NCBI GenBank assembly: GCA_036346375.1
Contig: CM070501.1
Span: 55,655,326 to 55,719,325 of the forward strand
Length of the DNA: 64,000 nt
Direction of reading: 5' to 3'
Origin: Guadua angustifolia
Lineage: Eukaryota > Streptophyta > Magnoliopsida > Poales > Poaceae
In this document: positions 10,501 through 21,573 of the stretch, piece after piece
Layout of the letters: the number at the start of each line of letters is the position of its first letter
How positions within the stretch are numbered: position 1 is the first letter of the stretch
Notes under the pieces: generated by a model
What the model was told of the DNA's origin: nothing
Seen by the model: the letters and a program-made list of their open reading frames with translations, nothing else
The model's database searches: none
Position numbers and translations under genes: made by a program

Positions 10501-12613
10501 GTAAGATGAATTCTAAAGTTTTTTATATACTCCAGTTGATGGGGAGAGGAATTTGCACTAAAGTTATACGAAAATAGGATTTTCAGGACTATATAGAGCA
10601 TAGGCAGTTTTGGAAGGATTCTTTCTGTTGTAGCATGCATGTTAAATTTTCTAACTAGATCATATATGTATACATAATCTGAGAAATTACTAAGCGAAAA
10701 AAAATAATTGCTCTGTATTTCCATCGTTCATAATTTGGTAAATTTGTAATTTAAGATCATGTTTGTTTCATTTGAAGATGTTAATGCAATATTAATTAGC
10801 TCATTTTTTATTTCCTTGGTGATTTCATCTAATTTAAATCTATTGTTGATGTGTATGTATATCGGTCTATTGTGCAGGACACTAGGGTCTTTCTAGTTAA
10901 TTCCTTTACCTTTTTGTTTTGCTCTTTTACTAAAAGAATGCTTTAATTGTTGTTCCATTCTAACATTATTAACAACGAACATGCAAAAACAGCACCAGCA
11001 TCATCAGCAACAGCAAAAGCCTGACCGCAGATCTGCCGGCTTGGAAGAACTGATAATGGGCTGCACGTCTACAAGCACAAAAGGAGTAGGTTTTCTTCCA
11101 ACTCTATTTGATTGCCTCAGCAGGAATCAAAGCCGATAAGAAAAAACAAAACAATGTAATTTTTATCATGCTCCACGAATCATCTGTCTCGTGGCTAAAT
11201 CAAGCATGCCTGCAAATTTCTAATGAATAGGAATGCATGTAGCAAGAGCTGCATGTGACCTGTTGAAACGGTTTTAGCTAAGCACATTAGTCCCTAATTA
11301 GTTGTATACATTTGGTTATCTTGATTGGTACATATATATGTGGGAAAGCTGCAAGTTGTGTCCTACAGGCGAGGTGAGGGTTTAGAAAAGAGACTGCTCC
11401 AGGGGGTCCTGAGGAAACTTCAGTGTGGGGCCTCGTAGTCTCTGTGTCGTTCTAGCACTCTGAAACAGGCCCTTCACCGTGACAGCTTTTTCCTCCCATT
11501 TGTTTCCCTATTTGTAAATTCGTCATTTTAGGTGCTTTTACAGCATGCATATGCCAGAGAGAGAGAGAGAGAGAGATCTTTAGTACTCCTAGTGATATGG
11601 AAGAAACATCATGAATATATGCAAACAAGGACCACCCTTTGCTTTGCTTTGCTTTTGAGTGCCAAAGGGTAGCCAAAGACCAGCGTAAAAACAAGACCAT
11701 ACTTTCCCTGCTTTCATGACCATATAGGTGAAAACGAGAGCTTTTTCTCCGTGTCGGTAGCATTCCTCGCTTTTCAGGCTATATGGCGTATACTATTTTT
11801 ATTTACTATTATCTCTTGTGAAAAGAGCAAAAGAAAAGGAGGGAAATGTCATTTGTTCTTTCTCACTTTTCTATGAATGGATTCACATTGAAACCATTCA
11901 TCAATTTGTTTTGTAATTGTTATCATTGTTGTGAATTCAGTTTCTCGTGTTGTAGCTTACCGGCAGATATAGTCTGGTCAAGAGATCAATTCAGATATAT
12001 AGAACTGGAGGGTTAATCAAAATCCCCTTTGATGATTCTATAATGTAACAAATGGTAAAAGAATGATATATTGCATGGTTATTATCCTCGACATGTCGAT
12101 CCCGTTAATATATTGGGATGCCTTTTATAGGAGAGTCTTTTATTCCTAAAAAATGCCTTATTCCTAAAAAGAATCCTCAGAAAGAGTTCTCTCTTACGTT
12201 TTATTCCTCATTTGTATTCACATTTTAATTACAGAAAATAGTAAATATCCCAACAGAACGAACTGTTGTTATTATCTCTCACGTGTAATCCTTTGTCAAA
12301 TCCTTACAAGCTAGCACACCTCTTTTTTTTCCCTTAAAAAATCCTGATGCTTTCTGGAATGTAAATGGGATACTGAACAGTTGGAAGATCTGATCGTATC
12401 TCGATCATTCATATATACAATGTTAAATTCTTTTTCGCTACTGACATATGTGCTGCTCTCTTTCAAGTGAATCAATTGTTACCCTTCACTGGAGCTTTTC
12501 CTTTTTGACCCCCTTTTCCTATTCTATTGCAGGAAACTTCAATTCCTCACTCCCAAGAGACAGAATGGCCTTATCCATACTGGCCTCCTGACAACCAAGA
12601 TCATCATGGATAA
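7593..12613 (+). CDS. NAC075-like: NAC domain transcription factor, NAC075 clade (six coding exons)
   Basis: Coding exons are 7593-7706, 7838-8015, 8504-9063, 9702-9956, 10993-11085 and 12533-12613. All have GT-AG junctions and join in frame to a 426-residue protein ending at TAA. Residues 27-35 hold the N-terminal HCPSCGHKL motif of this clade. The NAC domain spans about 42-210: subdomain A LPAGVKFDPTDQEL, then DEFIPTIEGEDGICYTHPEK, HFFHRPSKAYTTGTRKRRK (basic, likely nuclear signal and DNA contact), WHKTGKTRPV, TNWVMHQYHL and VVCKIFYQTQPRQC. The C-terminal activation region keeps the clade motifs AFLISRPTNPVST, LLHHDKFQ and LEELIMGCTSTSTKG. Family knowledge: Arabidopsis NAC075 acts in vessel and secondary-wall regulation upstream of VND7 and in flowering and senescence; the same role here is inference. 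Exon 2 could start at 7835 instead, adding one Lys. I chose 7838 because the joined KPDWVGL matches the family. No break or missing key residue was seen. Confidence 0.95.
9957..10992 (+). other. Intron 4 of the NAC gene
   Basis: AT-rich, bounded by TTTCAG/GTGATT and an ACAG acceptor. No transposon with clear ends or other gene was recognised inside. Its frames are short. Confidence 0.6.
11556..11576. repeat. (AG)n microsatellite in intron 5
   Basis: About ten AG units lie inside the 1447-base fifth intron (11086-12532). The rest of this intron shows no recognised gene or mobile element. Confidence 0.9.
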
Positions 12614-13136
12614 TAGCAACAAGGCTGGTAAATAGTGACGATCAATACCAAAAGAAAACTAACCACAACCTCTTTCACTAGTATGGTCTCTGTCTCCTTG
12701 AATATGCATTGCTTTCTTGGAGAATGTACTACTGTTGGGAGAAGAAAAGAGATCTCCATAGATCTCCCTCAATGAAACACAAAGGATCAAATTGACTGTG
12801 CAACACTCCAAGATAGAAGAGAGAGGTGTTGAAGGAAAAGAAAAGAGGGAAAAAAAGATGGGGGAAAGGTTTTGTTGTGCTGACATCAGAATGGAACCTA
12901 ACTTGCCTAGATGCAATCAATATTAATGCACCTAAATCGAAGTATAATTATAATCACATCATGGTTTATCACAACTTTTGATGCCTACTAGATAGAGTAT
13001 TGTTCAATTGTAAAAAGTAGTATTGTTTGCATGTACATTAACCTTGCTCCTTTTTTCTTTTTTTGGGCTTTCTTTAGTTGAGTACGTATTTTTCCCTTTC
13101 TTAATTTGTGCTCCAAAGGCATCAAGGGGGAATAAA
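12614..13136 (+). terminator. Probable 3' UTR and poly(A) signal of the NAC gene
   Basis: The stop codon ends at 12613. An AATAAA at 13131-13136 is a plausible near-upstream poly(A) signal and would give a 3' UTR of about 0.5 kb; another AATAAA occurs near 13246. Minus-strand frames within 12659-12920 are judged to be UTR shadows. Confidence 0.35.
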
Positions 13137-13797
13137 CTTAATAATAAGTTTTTTCCTTTCTAGAGGCGCAAAAATTGTTTAATTTTGGCTACTGCTTTTA
13201 GCGTACTTTGTAACGAGTTGAGTTCATATACCAGATTGTTTCAAGGAATAAATTGATCTTGACATGATTATTGTGGTCACTATACCATATCATTTTAACT
13301 AATTATTGTGGTCTACATCTATTAAGATATGCTCGCATGCTAGCTTATGCACTAATTAACATATTCTCGTTTTAATTTTAGCTATCCATATATCATGTGT
13401 ATGTCTTTTACTGTTGCACGTAAACTTATTGTCAATTAAATGAAGGTTCATTTTAACAGTAGCAAGTAGAAACTAACAAGTATGTTTGCAAATGGATCAT
13501 TAATTGATTCATATATAACACTTTTACTCATACTATGTCATTTTCGATGAATTTACCGCATATTTTCAGTCTTTTGTTATTTTGTACCAAAGAAATTACT
13601 GAGGTCAACTAAGTATTTTTGGGAAACATTGAGTTTTAGTGTACGTTATATTTTAGATTCTAGGAAATAGAAATCAACAACCAACCAACCATCGATAGGG
13701 TATTCCATCATGACATTTTGAAAAGGAAAAATTCAAGATCTACCACTCCATTCGTTGGTATTTTAAGAAGAGAGAACTAATATTACGCTATACCGGA
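13137..13797. other. Unannotated stretch downstream of the NAC gene
   Basis: AT-rich intergenic DNA without recognised genes, repeats with ends, or RNA signatures. Confidence 0.4.
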
Positions 13798-14128
13798 GAA
13801 TCAATTCAACGTATGCATGGTTATTAGGTTTTACGGGTAGGTTTAGACTAAGTTTCACGAGTAAGTTTCATGGATAGATTTCATGTTTCATGAGGTTTCA
13901 AGTTTCATAAGATTCAGATTTCATTAAAACAAAGTCTCATAGCTAAGTTTCAACCAAAGGTTTCATCGACAAAGACTTGCTAAACTTTTTAATGAAACAC
14001 TAACCTTATGAAACTTGAAACCTCACGAAACCCATGAAACTTATCTGAGGAGACATCATGAAACTTACCCGTGAAACCTGAAACTCATCCGTGAACTCCA
14101 TGAACATGGTATACCGTTGAATTGATTC
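13798..14128. mobile_element. MITE-like inverted-repeat element rich in GTTTCATG
   Basis: GAATCAATTCAACG at the left end is mirrored by CGTTGAATTGATTC at the right end. The interior is a mirrored series of TTTCATG and CATGAAAC words, so the whole 331-bp unit could fold back on itself. No clean target duplication was found, so the exact ends and superfamily are uncertain. Confidence 0.6.
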
Positions 14129-14453
14129 CCAACGATACTGCTTTCTAGCATTTCTTTAAGAAATACCACTTGTTGTCTCAGGTTTCTTTGTTCCGTACAG
14201 AGCATGCGTCCATAGTTTTCTAACAAAAGTGCATGCAGCATGAATATTGGAAGAGGGAAGGTGAAGGTATGTGCTTGTTTAAGGTTGTAGCTTGAACATT
14301 CGATCATATTCATTGACATTGTGTGTGATCGTGCAAACATTAATTCTACATATATGCGCACGTATGTGTATACTTCTTTATTTTGTCTGGTGTTTGCGTG
14401 TTCTATTTATAATGTATATATACAAATATATCGACATGGCCACGTATGCATGC

Positions 14454-15201
14454 TGTTATGGATCGTGTATACTTCCGGTGATGCGGGCCACGGGATCTCG
14501 CAGCTGGCCCGTAAGGGCGGAGGACAAGCAGCGCAACGGTGCGGAAACTGAGGATGCGGCCGGTGCGCAACAACCAGCAGCATGATAAGAGCATCTCTAA
14601 TGGTGTCACTTCAGCTAGCTATAAGGGTGCCATCTCAAAGATTTTGCTTAGTGGAAGAGAGAAAATGAGGAGAGATATAGATCGGCTACTAATGTATAGC
14701 AGTGCTATAACCGATTCCAAAGCACTTATTATCTATTACATGTGGGCCAATATTTAATTTTATAGACAATGCTATAGCTAATCCATTGGAGAGATTGTCT
14801 ATATGATATCTATAGATGGTATAGATATTTTTTATAGCTAATACCATTGGAGATGCTCTAAGGATCGCCAGCTTGACCATGCATGCGCCGCTTTGCATCT
14901 TCTAGCTCTCCTTGTTTCTTTCAGTTTTCATCTCTTAGCTATCTTGGTTGTTAGGATCGAATCAGTTGTAGTCAGTTGGTTGAGGGCTAATAAAAAGAGA
15001 AGAAGCAAGATGAGAAAAGGTACGATTAAATCGCAAACTACACTCGAGCGGTTGCCGATAATCGGGTGGTGGCTCAGACAAATTAGTTACCCTTCCACCG
15101 ACGGCTATCTTGGTCGCCACGGCCTCGTCATCTCATAGCCGCCCGGGGCTCCGGCCGGGTACTCGTGCCTACCTTCATCATCACCCTGAAGATCCATATC
15201 A
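14454..15201 (+). repeat. 5' LTR of the gypsy element
   Basis: Runs TGTTATGG to ATATCA and includes a nested Tourist MITE (14589-14858), leaving an LTR of about 475 bp without it. Immediately downstream, TGATATCGAGCCA (about 15203-15215) is a degenerate initiator-tRNA-Met primer binding site. Confidence 0.88.
14589..14858. mobile_element. Tourist-like MITE inside the 5' LTR
   Basis: The ends are GAGCATCTCTAATGG and CCATTGGAGATGCTC, with TAA at 14586-14588 and 14859-14861. The 3' LTR has the uninterrupted site GATAAGGATCG near 17997-18007, which proves the insertion directly. The element is 270 bp, non-coding, PIF/Harbinger type. Confidence 0.93.
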
Positions 15202-15549
15202 ACTGATATCGAGCCAACGATCCTCCCCCGCGCAAGGCCAGAGTGGTCGTTCCCTGGCAAAACATGGCGAGCGGAGAGGATGACTAGCAATCCAAATTAA
15301 CCATCGACGTAGAGGGCCTCAAGACATCCCTAGCGGAGATACAGAAGACCTTGGCTAACCTGATTAAATCGCAAGGCAAGAAGCCGGAGTAAGAGGAGGA
15401 AGGCAATTGGGCACGCGACCTCGAGTTCTCCTGTCAGATGATCGCGAGACGCGAAGTCTCGGGGTTAGCCGCCAGACTCGACGCTCCCGGTTTCTCGCAG
15501 GTGCCGCGGAGCACGCAAGCCGCGGCGGCGATTTAACCTCGTCCCGAGA

Positions 15550-16463
15550 GTGCCACACTATGAGCTCGCCCTTTACGACGTGACGAACGACCCATTGCTC
15601 TGGCTAAGCCAGTGCGAGCGGTTCGCACGAGCGTACAACATCCCACGCCATAAGTACGTGCAGATGGCCGAGCTCCATCTTTGCGGCGAGACTCAAGAAG
15701 TTCTCGACAATTGGGAACTGGAGGAGGGGCATATTTCATGGGACGACTTTTATGAGACGTTCTTACAGCGTTTCACCCGACATGCCACAGCGGGACCTCT
15801 CGGCGACCTTGTCGACTTGAAACAAGGCGACAGTCATGTGGATGAATATGCTCGGGAGTTCCAGCGCTTACTCACACGCGCTTCACGCATGAAACGCGGA
15901 GACCAGATCGAGACCTTCACTGCTGGTCTGTCCCTCACGTTGGCTGCGGATGTGCGTCGCGATCGACCGCGCGACCTTGCCGAAGCGGTGGGGTTAGCCT
16001 GGGAGGCGAACGCCGGGAGGACGCATGGATAGCACGCGCTGCCCATGGCGTGTCGACACTAGGACACGCACGGCCGGTGTTCAGTCAGGGAGTGCCTGCA
16101 CCCGCCGCACCCATGACCAGCAGGTGGACTACGCTAGCACCCTCCCAACGACCAGCACAGAGCATGACGGTGCCAGTGGGGCGCCCAATCAGCGGGGTGA
16201 CGACACAGGCTCAGGGAAATCGTGCGGCTCCCGCGGCGTCCCAAGCTTCTTCATCAGCAACCTCACCGTTCCACCTCTATCTCAGTGCAGATGAGATGGT
16301 TGAGCAATGGGTGAAGGGTTTATGCTTCAATTGTGATGAAGTCTACACCCAGGGACACCACTGCAAGCGTTTGTTTTATCTGGAGTTTATGAACGAGGAT
16401 GAGGAAGACATGACTGAAGCGGTGGAGTCCAGAGAGGCGCCAAATTGTCGATCCTCACACTAA
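15550..16463 (+). pseudogene. gypsy gag remnant with zinc knuckle
   Basis: The frame at 15550-16032 carries the retrotransposon gag core, with motifs such as WDDFYETFLQRFTRH and GDLVDLKQGDSHVDEYAREF. It ends at a stop, and the continuation with the CCHC-type knuckle (CFNCDEVYTQGHHCKR near 16325-16372) is in a different frame (16050-16463), so at least one frameshift and a stop separate them. This is the capsid and nucleocapsid part of the retroelement and is not expected to make a functional protein. Confidence 0.88.
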
Positions 16464-17870
16464 AGGGACCCTACAACAACAGCACCATGCAGCTGGCCAT
16501 GTCCATGCGAGGCCAATCGCTGCATGCGTTGGTGGACACAGGAAGTACTCACAAGTTCATTAGCGGGTTCGCCGCGAGTCATTTGGGCATTCGTCACGGT
16601 CTTGTTGTGCTTAGGCCGCTGCACCGAGGAGTTCGCAGTGGAGACCCACACCTTCCGAGCGCCCTTCCTGATCATCCCTTTGGAAGGGTTCGCCGTGGTG
16701 CTAGGGGTCCAATGGCTCAAACCCTTCAGTGATATTAATTGCAACTTTGATTCCATGCGGATGTCTTTCAAAACAGAGGGGCGCACCATTTCTCTAAAAG
16801 GCATCGGCGCTGCACCTGCTGGCCTCCAAGCACTTCGTCTGGAGACACAACCTGAGGGGCTGGTGACCCTCCTTGATGCCTTCCAAGACCTATTCCTGGA
16901 ACCCCAGGGACTGCCTCCTTCTCGAGCTTGTGATCATCGTATCTGCTTGCAGGAAAGCACCAATCCGGTAGTGGTTCGCCCATATCGCTTCCTGTTCCTG
17001 ACAGAAGGATGAGATTGAGCGGCAGTGCGAGGCCATGTTAGCACAAGGAATCATCCGCCTAGTCGCTCCCCATTCTCCTCGCCGGTACTCCTCGTGGCAA
17101 AGGAAGATGGGTCATGGAGATTCTGCGTGGATTACTGCGTCCTCAACACCAAGATGATCCTCTTGGGTCAAGTGGCTCCCTTGGGCAGAGTTCTGCTACA
17201 ACACCTCGTATCACTCCGGACTTTGAATGGCCCTGTTCGAACTTGTCTACGATCGGCCACCTCCGAGCCTTCTTCTGTATACCCAAGGGGCCACTTCCAT
17301 CGACTCCGTTGATTGTCAGCTCGTTGACCATGATGCTCTTCTAGTGCAAGCTCGCCACCATCTCCTCCAGGCACAAAACAGGATGAAGCAACAGTATGAC
17401 AGGGGCCATCGAGAAGTATCCTTCGCGATCGACTCGTGGGTATGGTTACGTCTCCAACCCCACCGCCAACTCTCCCTGCGAGGAGCTAGCCAGCATAAGC
17501 TCTCGCCAAGGTTCTTTGGGTCTTACCAGATGATCGCCTGAGTTGGCGAGGTGGCATACCAGCTGGCCCTACCCGAAGCCGCATGCCTCCACAACGTGTT
17601 CCACGTTTCCTTGCTAAAACCATTCCATGGAACACCCCCTCCGACAGCGCCACCACTTCCCGACGATCTATCGTTACCAGGTTCACCAGATCGCCCAGAA
17701 CCCGTTGCTCTCCTAGCTCAATGCTTTGTCCGAGGTCAACGTCAGTTCTTGGTCCAGTGGGCCGGTGAGCCGGCGACCGAGGCGACTTGGGTGGGTGCCA
17801 TTGTGCTCCGACGTTCCCACCCCGATTTCAAGCTTGAGGACAAGCTTGGCCTTCCGGGAGGCTTGTTATG
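16445..17870 (+). pseudogene. gypsy pol remnant: protease, RT start, integrase tail, chromodomain
   Basis: Protease is marked by LVDTGSTHKFISG near 16530. A different frame (to 17012) continues with PFLIIPLEGFAVVLGVQWL and the pre-RT linker. Another (17025 on) has SPVLLVAKEDGSWRFCVDY, the start of RT. Near 17160-17175 the sequence jumps to the integrase C-terminal part (FCYNTSYHSG, then LQAQNRMKQQYDRGHREVSF) and ends with a chromodomain, FLVQWAGEPATEATW. Thus RT, RNase H and the integrase catalytic core are deleted. Stops and frame changes show that it is dead. Confidence 0.9.
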
Positions 17871-17873
17871 GAT

Positions 17874-19051
17874 TGTGTATACTTTTGGCGAGGTGGGCCA
17901 TGGGATCTCGCAGTTGGACCCGTAAGGGCCAAGGACGAGTAGCGCAACAGTGCTGAAATTCTGAGGATGCAGCCGGTGCGCAACAACCAGCAGCGTGATA
18001 AGGATCGACCAACGGCCATGCGCGGGAGCGCTTGCATGCCACCGAGCTCTCCCTTGTTTCTTTCAGTTTTCATCTCTTAGCTATCTTGGTTGTTAGGATC
18101 GAGTCACAGTTGTAATCAGTTGGTTGAGGGCTAATAAAAAGAGAAGAAGCTAGTTGTTAGGCGTACGCCTGGCGGCACTTAGGCGCTCGGTATTTGGAGG
18201 GAGTTCCGGCAGGCCTCGCCTCGCTTTGCGGGACAAGCGTCGCTTTGGAGGCGTCTGGCGTCGCTGAGGCATCTGGCGTCTCCAGGCGAGTAGAGGCGGC
18301 ACGCTGGCGGAGAGAAGGAAGGTACTCGAGATAAGGCGTTGGCGTCTGGTTGGGAGTTTACTCGCCCATTTACCATCGCCTGCGTCGCTTGTGACCCGCC
18401 GCCACCTCGTCCTTGCCCGTCGGCTCCCCTCCGTCAGTCCGTAAGTCTGTCGCCTTCTCGGCTTCTCCTCCTCTGCTTTGCTTTGCATCCAGCAAGCCAT
18501 GCTGACCTCCTCTGCTGTTCTCATCACGCTGTGAGCCCCCTCTGCGGTTTCCTCATGGCATGAGCCTCCTGCGCCCGACCCCTCCATGGCCTTTTTCCTC
18601 CCTTCACCTCTCGGCCCCCTCTCGCTTCTAGCTCTGCTCTTGGTTGCTCGACACTTCCTCTGCTTTCTGCTCTTGGTTGCTTTCACTGACACTTCTATGG
18701 CCCCTCTCCTCTCTGGCTCTCCTCTTGTATTGGTGATAATGTCATATACTCATATACCCTACCTCGCCTAATCCTCGCCTAGGCGCCCTTTTAAGCGTCC
18801 GGCGGTGAAATTTGGTATCTCGCCTCGCCTTGTCGCCTTTGACAACCTTGGAAGCAAGACGAGAAAAGGTACGATTAAGTACCACAAACTACACTCCAGG
18901 CGCTGCCGTCGATAACCGGCTCGGTGGCTCTGACAAATGAGTTACCCTTCCGTCCGTTATCTTGGTCGCCACTGCCTGCGTCATTTCACGACCAATTCGG
19001 CTCTTGGCCGCATCGTGCCTACCTTCATCATCACCCTGACGATCCATATCA
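17874..19051 (+). repeat. 3' LTR of the gypsy element
   Basis: Matches the 5' LTR from TGTTATGG to ATATCA and is lengthened by a 700-bp insertion at 18151-18850. It lacks the MITE present in the 5' LTR. Confidence 0.88.
18151..18850. mobile_element. Unclassified GGCG-rich insertion inside the 3' LTR
   Basis: The 5' LTR reads straight through GAGAAGAAGCAAGA, whereas here GAAGC (18146-18150) and GAAGC (18851-18855) flank 700 bp of unrelated DNA. That DNA is full of TAGGCG, GGCGTC and CGCCTCGCC words. The ends (TAGTTGTTAGGCG and the mirrored AGGTTGTCAAAGGCG) are only roughly inverted. The frames inside (for example 18150-18692 minus) are compositional. The superfamily is unknown. Confidence 0.75.
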
Positions 19052-19192
19052 CATGCTTAATTTAGCACACAAATGCACATGTTGCATATTGTTCAGAAAA
19101 AAATTAAACTAATTAACTTAGTGCCAACTAAAGTGGGAAAAAGAGAGAGAGGAACAGTGATGGTACCTTTTGTCCCAATTTTCATCAACTAA

Positions 19193-19510
19193 GGGCCTGT
19201 TTGGCAGAGCTCCAGATTCTAATTCTCCAGTTCCAGCTCCTGATTCTCTATAGAATCGATTCTCTGGTGGAAGTGATTTCTGTCTGAGAAATAGTTATGA
19301 ACTTGGTGGGCTGGTTCGTAACTGAGAGCCATGAGAGGTTGTAAATCAGGTAGGGAGAAGGTTTTTTTTGGCTCCCAGGCTGCAAGTTTAAAAACATGAA
19401 TCACTTCCTCGGATTTCTATATGAAGTTGGTTGATTTTTTTCTTGTTTGGCAGAGCTCCTCAGCTTCTCATAGGAAAGCTGAAGCTCTAGGAGCTCTACC
19501 AAACGCACCC
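19193..19510. mobile_element. Tourist-like MITE, TAA duplication
   Basis: GGGCCTGTTTGGCAGAGCTC at the left is mirrored by GAGCTCTACCAAACGCACCC at the right, with TAA at 19190-19192 and 19511-19513. It is 318 bp and non-coding. A second copy of the terminal motif, TTGTTTGGCAGAGCTCCT, lies internally near 19443, suggesting an internal duplication or nested end. Confidence 0.92.
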
Positions 19511-19732
19511 TAATTTCTTTTTCTTGTGGACCACATATGTATAGCCCGTAGGGACATGCAGTGAAATACTCAGAACCTATACAAAGCTGGACAACGAGAT
19601 GCTAACTTTAATTTATCCATGCTGACATGGATTCTATTTCCACCCGGAAAGTACTTTTACTGAATTGCCATTTGTTGTCAAGATTAGTGTGCTAGTTCTT
19701 TTACTGTGGTTTGTAATGAAGAAAAGAAAAAC

Positions 19733-19767
19733 GAGAGAGAGAGAGAGAGCAGCAGCAGCAGCAGCAG
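19733..19767. repeat. (GA)n(CAG)n compound microsatellite
   Basis: Eight or nine GA units run directly into six CAG units. The frames that cross it are repeat artefacts. Confidence 0.9.
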
Positions 19768-19892
19768 AGCATCGTGCATGCAACTATGCAAGTTGCATGT
19801 GGGCCATACGCATGCATGGTCTTTACGAGGTTTGCTTTGGACGTGTGCGTGTATGCGCTCAGACACACACGTACGTAATGTATATACACAAA

Positions 19893-20010
19893 TTATACTA
19901 TAAAAAAGTATATTTTGATGAAAATTTTTATAAAACTCACTTTAAAATATTTTATAATCATTATTAGAGTATTCTCAAAAGCATAAAGAGATATAATTTT
20001 TTTGTTTAAA
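19893..20010. mobile_element. Partial copy of the TA-associated inverted-repeat element
   Basis: It shares phrases with the copies near 21370-21480 and 28840-28950: an ACAAATTATACTATAAA-like start, an AAACTCACTTT-like core, and a final ATTTAAATGATG-like block. Only the half-element remains. Confidence 0.5.
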
Positions 20011-20454
20011 TGATGCATGAGTTCCACAAGTATAGAACAATTGTCGTGTGTATGTATGTGTGTATATATAAGACATGTGAAAAAAGTATCCTAGCTCGAC
20101 AGGGACTGTAATTTTCTTTGATTTTCGAGAGGAGATCGATTGAGCAAAGTGTAAGCTTTACCTTGTGAGAGTACGTACGATTCGGAAGCTTCTCTGCTGT
20201 TTCACGTACGGACAATCGAATAAAGGGTTCTTACGTGGGAACGATGTGCATTTCTCACATGATAGCTATGTACGTGCATCCACGATCGGTAGATATACGG
20301 GGTTTTTTTTTCAAATTCAAGTACCTTCATGTTTCTATGATCGACTGATGCAAGTGATTTCCTCTCCTCTCACAGTATATCTATGCATGGGAATTGGTAT
20401 CACTGCTACAGTAATATACATCAGAATTATTCCTTTTTGTTATTACAGTTGATT

Positions 20455-20578
20455 CTAGCGACGATACAAAGTTTTTAGATAATGATGAAGAAGAGCTATC
20501 ACAGTCGGTTTTAACTCAATTATGACAGACCCTCATCGCAATCGGTTTATTCCAAGAACCGATTATGATGACGGATGT
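20455..20578. mobile_element. Truncated CACTA end
   Basis: Repeated subterminal words, AGTCGGTTTT, AATCGGTTTAT and GAACCGATTATGATG, are followed by GATGTACCATTTTGTAT. The CACTA end at 25647 has GATGTACCATTTTATAGTAGTG in the same place. The final AGTAGTG is missing here, so this is a truncated relative. Confidence 0.5.
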
Positions 20579-20778
20579 ACCATTTTGTATATTCTCAAAA
20601 ATATCATATATTAACAGTATGCACATATTTATATCACATTTGCAGTACATAACATATATTGAATGTATATATCATATTCACAGAACATAAGCACTTTATT
20701 ACAACATATATATCACATTCGTTCACAATATACAACACAAACATACTTAACAATTAGTACACATACTTATCGTGTGTG

Positions 20779-21536
20779 TGTATAGGAAAAATATCTTTAC
20801 TCCCGGGAGTAGTACTCCTACATCTGAAATACCACCTAAACGAATCTTGAAATACTCGCTTTATCACTTTGGGTACACTCATACATTAATTATAAGATAC
20901 TCTAATGTGAGCCACATGAAAAAATTGCACTAGAATCCATGATTTTAGCGATTTTGCAAATACCTTCATATATACATATAAAAAGGAGTATGTCTAAAAA
21001 TGTGCATACCACCTCTGAAAAATGTACATACCACCTAGATGATCTTATATACTCATATACTACGCAGATATACCCTCCGTCACACGAGAGATACCCCACT
21101 TACAGAGGTAATGATATAAGGAGTAATTACTCCTAGAGTAGAAAAAGAGGCTTCCTATAATATATAGGAAGCCTTTTTTCAGATTCTCTGAGTAGATATC
21201 TCACCTCTAATATGCCACTTAAATAAATGTTTTATACTTTTTATCATTTTCGATATATCTCCAATAATAATTCTAAGATACTTCAATACAATATGAGTAA
21301 AAAATTTTCATCAAACCCTTTATTTTTTTTGCTACATACCCTTTTCTATATGTATAAGGAATGTAAACAAATTATACTATAAAGGGTGGATTTTAATGAA
21401 ATTTTTCATAAACTCACTTTGGAGTATCTTATAATCGAGATAGAGTATACTCAAATGGATAAAGAGGTATAACAACATCATTTAAACAGTATATTAGAGG
21501 TGGGAGTACATACACCAGAGTATGGAATCGCTTTTC

Positions 21537-21540
<4 letters not shown>
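20779..21540. mobile_element. Two copies of a TA-associated inverted-repeat element (Micron-like)
   Basis: The segment at about 20790-21118 starts with CTCCCGGGAGTAGTACTCC and ends with a GAGTAATTACTCC-like block. A second unit, about 21119-21540, repeats the interior phrases seen at 28633-28970 and ends in a TA array. The two halves of each unit are rough inverted repeats of one another. Their position beside TA or CA arrays resembles rice Micron elements; the assignment is inference. Confidence 0.5.

Positions 21541-21573
<33 letters not shown>
21537..21573. repeat. (TA)n(CA)n microsatellite
   Basis: About nine TA units lead into about nine CA units, at the right border of the preceding inverted-repeat element. 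Confidence 0.9.

Larger units (their letters stand above)
14454..19051 (+). mobile_element. Decayed Ty3-gypsy chromovirus with both LTRs
   Basis: The direct repeat CATGC lies at 14449-14453 and 19052-19056, exactly flanking sequence that starts TGTTATGG and ends ATATCA. The two LTRs (14454-15201 and 17874-19051) align, but each is interrupted by a different later insertion. The internal region (15202-17873) encodes gag, zinc knuckle, protease, a short RT start, an integrase tail and a chromodomain, all in shifting frames. Most of RT, RNase H and the integrase core are missing. Over the first ~137 LTR bases I count about 19 differences by eye, mostly transitions, indicating an old, inactive copy. 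Confidence 0.93.

Noticed and set aside
18150..18692. 180-codon minus-strand frame
   Set aside because: Composition artefact of the GGCG-rich insertion inside the 3' LTR.
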